Source: Cytophagales bacterium
Lineage (GTDB): Bacteria; Bacteroidota; Bacteroidia; Cytophagales; Cyclobacteriaceae
Direction of reading: 5' to 3'
NCBI GenBank assembly: GCA_003541895.1
Contig: DPLR01000078.1
Span: 1-6,986, forward strand
Length of the DNA stretch: 6,986 bases
Positions 6,272 through 6,986 of this stretch are shown piece by piece. The notes below the pieces were generated by a model that had not been told where the DNA came from, ran no database searches, and saw only the letters and a list, made by a program, of their open reading frames with translations. Made by a program: the position numbers and the translations under genes. Each line of letters opens with the position of its first letter. The stretch's first letter is position 1.

Positions 6272-6986
6272 ATGAAGCTTTCTTTACAACTCAAAAGAAG
6301 ATTCTTACTTGTAATCCTGTTGCTGTTTGTAACAACATTGATTTTTGGTCAGACATCTACATTTAGAAACGGTGTGCGAACCGGGCGCGTAAAAGTGAAA
6401 GTTTCCACAGAAGCTTCAAACGCTTTTAGCACAAGTTCCGCACGCCTCAGCAAAGGTATCGCTACAGGCATTCAGGCATTCGATGCCGTTGCCCAGAATA
6501 CGAAAGCGACCAAGATGTATCGCCTCTTTCCTTACGATGCAAAAAATGAAAGCAAACTGCGCAAACACAATCTTCACTTGTGGTACATCGTAGAGATGGA
6601 CGAGAGCGTGGATGTGAATGAAGCTGTAAAGCAATTCAAATCGGTGAAAGAAGTGCAACATGTGGAAGTGGAGCACGAAAAAGTTTTAGCACCCTATGAA
6701 GTAACGCCCTATACCCCAAGCGCATCCACGATGGATGCGCTTCCTTTCAACGACCCCATGTTGAAAGATCAGTGGCATTACCACAACACGATGCAAACAG
6801 GTTTTGGAAATGCCGATATCAATTTATTTGAAGCCTGGGAAAAAACTTCCGGAGCATCCAACATCATCGTATCAGTGCATGATCAGGGTGTGGATGTAAA
6901 TCACAAAGATTTGAAGGCAAACATTTGGACAAACCTTGCTGAGTTGAACGGTCAAACTGGTGTAGACGATGATGGAAACGGATACA
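6272..6986 (+). CDS. Secreted subtilisin-like serine protease, S8 family (3' end beyond window)
   Basis: The first 238 codons of an S8 peptidase; the frame is open to the right edge. Residues 1-27 are a signal peptide (R-R, then FLLVILLLFVTTLIF, G-Q). About 35-140 is an N-terminal region with a propeptide-like part near 80-137 (LHLWYIVEMDESVDVNEAV, then VKEVQHVEVEHEK). The catalytic domain starts near 158 with FNDPMLKDQWHYHN, followed by NADINLFEAWEKTSG and the first catalytic block IIVSVHDQGVDVNHKDL, in which D204 is the catalytic Asp. GVDDDGNGY near 230-238 is a segment frequent in Bacteroidota S8 proteases. His and Ser blocks lie outside the window. The residue after the catalytic Asp is Gln where Thr, Ser or Gly is usual. 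Likely role: extracellular or periplasmic protein degradation. Any C-terminal sorting or adhesion domain cannot be seen. Confidence 0.93.
   Translation, partial: MKLSLQLKRRFLLVILLLFVTTLIFGQTSTFRNGVRTGRVKVKVSTEASNAFSTSSARLSKGIATGIQAFDAVAQNTKATKMYRLFPYDAKNESKLRKHNLHLWYIVEMDESVDVNEAVKQFKSVKEVQHVEVEHEKVLAPYEVTPYTPSASTMDALPFNDPMLKDQWHYHNTMQTGFGNADINLFEAWEKTSGASNIIVSVHDQGVDVNHKDLKANIWTNLAELNGQTGVDDDGNGY

Noticed and set aside
6416..6676. 86-codon minus-strand ORF opposite the S8 protease
   Set aside because: It lies wholly antisense within a well-supported protease frame and its His/Phe-rich translation shows no domain.

Overview
The window looks like chromosomal DNA from a Bacteroidota bacterium, probably of the Cytophagales type. 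The base composition is AT-leaning. Start codons lack clear Shine-Dalgarno sequences. Several exported proteins have signal peptides ending in a Gln just after the likely cleavage site (AFA|Q, KAQ, FGQ). The families present are typical of that phylum: a GH97 glycoside hydrolase, a membrane-anchored AraC-type regulator, a TPR-transmembrane-HTH regulator and a subtilisin-like protease with a GxDDDGNGY segment. This taxonomic reading is inference.

Layout from left to right. A partial minus-strand gene for an exported protein of unknown function runs off the left edge (1-131). Upstream of it on the same strand is a 376-residue regulator with seven predicted membrane segments and a C-terminal AraC HTH domain (218-1348). 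A 250-bp intergenic region (1349-1598) separates this regulator from a divergent gene for a complete secreted GH97 enzyme (1599-3563). The region holds an 8-bp direct repeat at exactly 20-bp spacing. A small minus-strand lipoprotein gene with a GTG start converges on the GH97 gene (3588-4004). A second divergent region (4005-4176) holds an 8-bp-arm inverted repeat, a possible 37-codon ORF and a possible Bacteroidota-type promoter. It leads into a 546-residue regulator with a signal peptide, periplasmic TPRs, one membrane helix, a coiled coil and a LuxR-like HTH (4177-5817). After a 225-bp gap with two copies of an 11-bp repeat comes a likely two-gene unit: a 72-residue lysine-rich protein of unknown function (6043-6261), then, 10 bp on, the start of a secreted S8 subtilisin-like protease cut by the right edge (6272-6986).

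How the genes may work together. The divergent 7TM-AraC and GH97 pair suggests a local sugar-sensing and hydrolysis unit without SusC/SusD partners in view. The GH97 active-site residues match the retaining, alpha-galactosidase-like branch rather than the inverting SusB alpha-glucosidase branch. The two regulators both appear to sense across or in the inner membrane and bind DNA directly. I see no RNA genes, insertion sequences, CRISPR arrays or phage genes. I found no clearly novel multi-gene system; the best leads are the repeat-containing intergenic regions and the small gene coupled to the protease.
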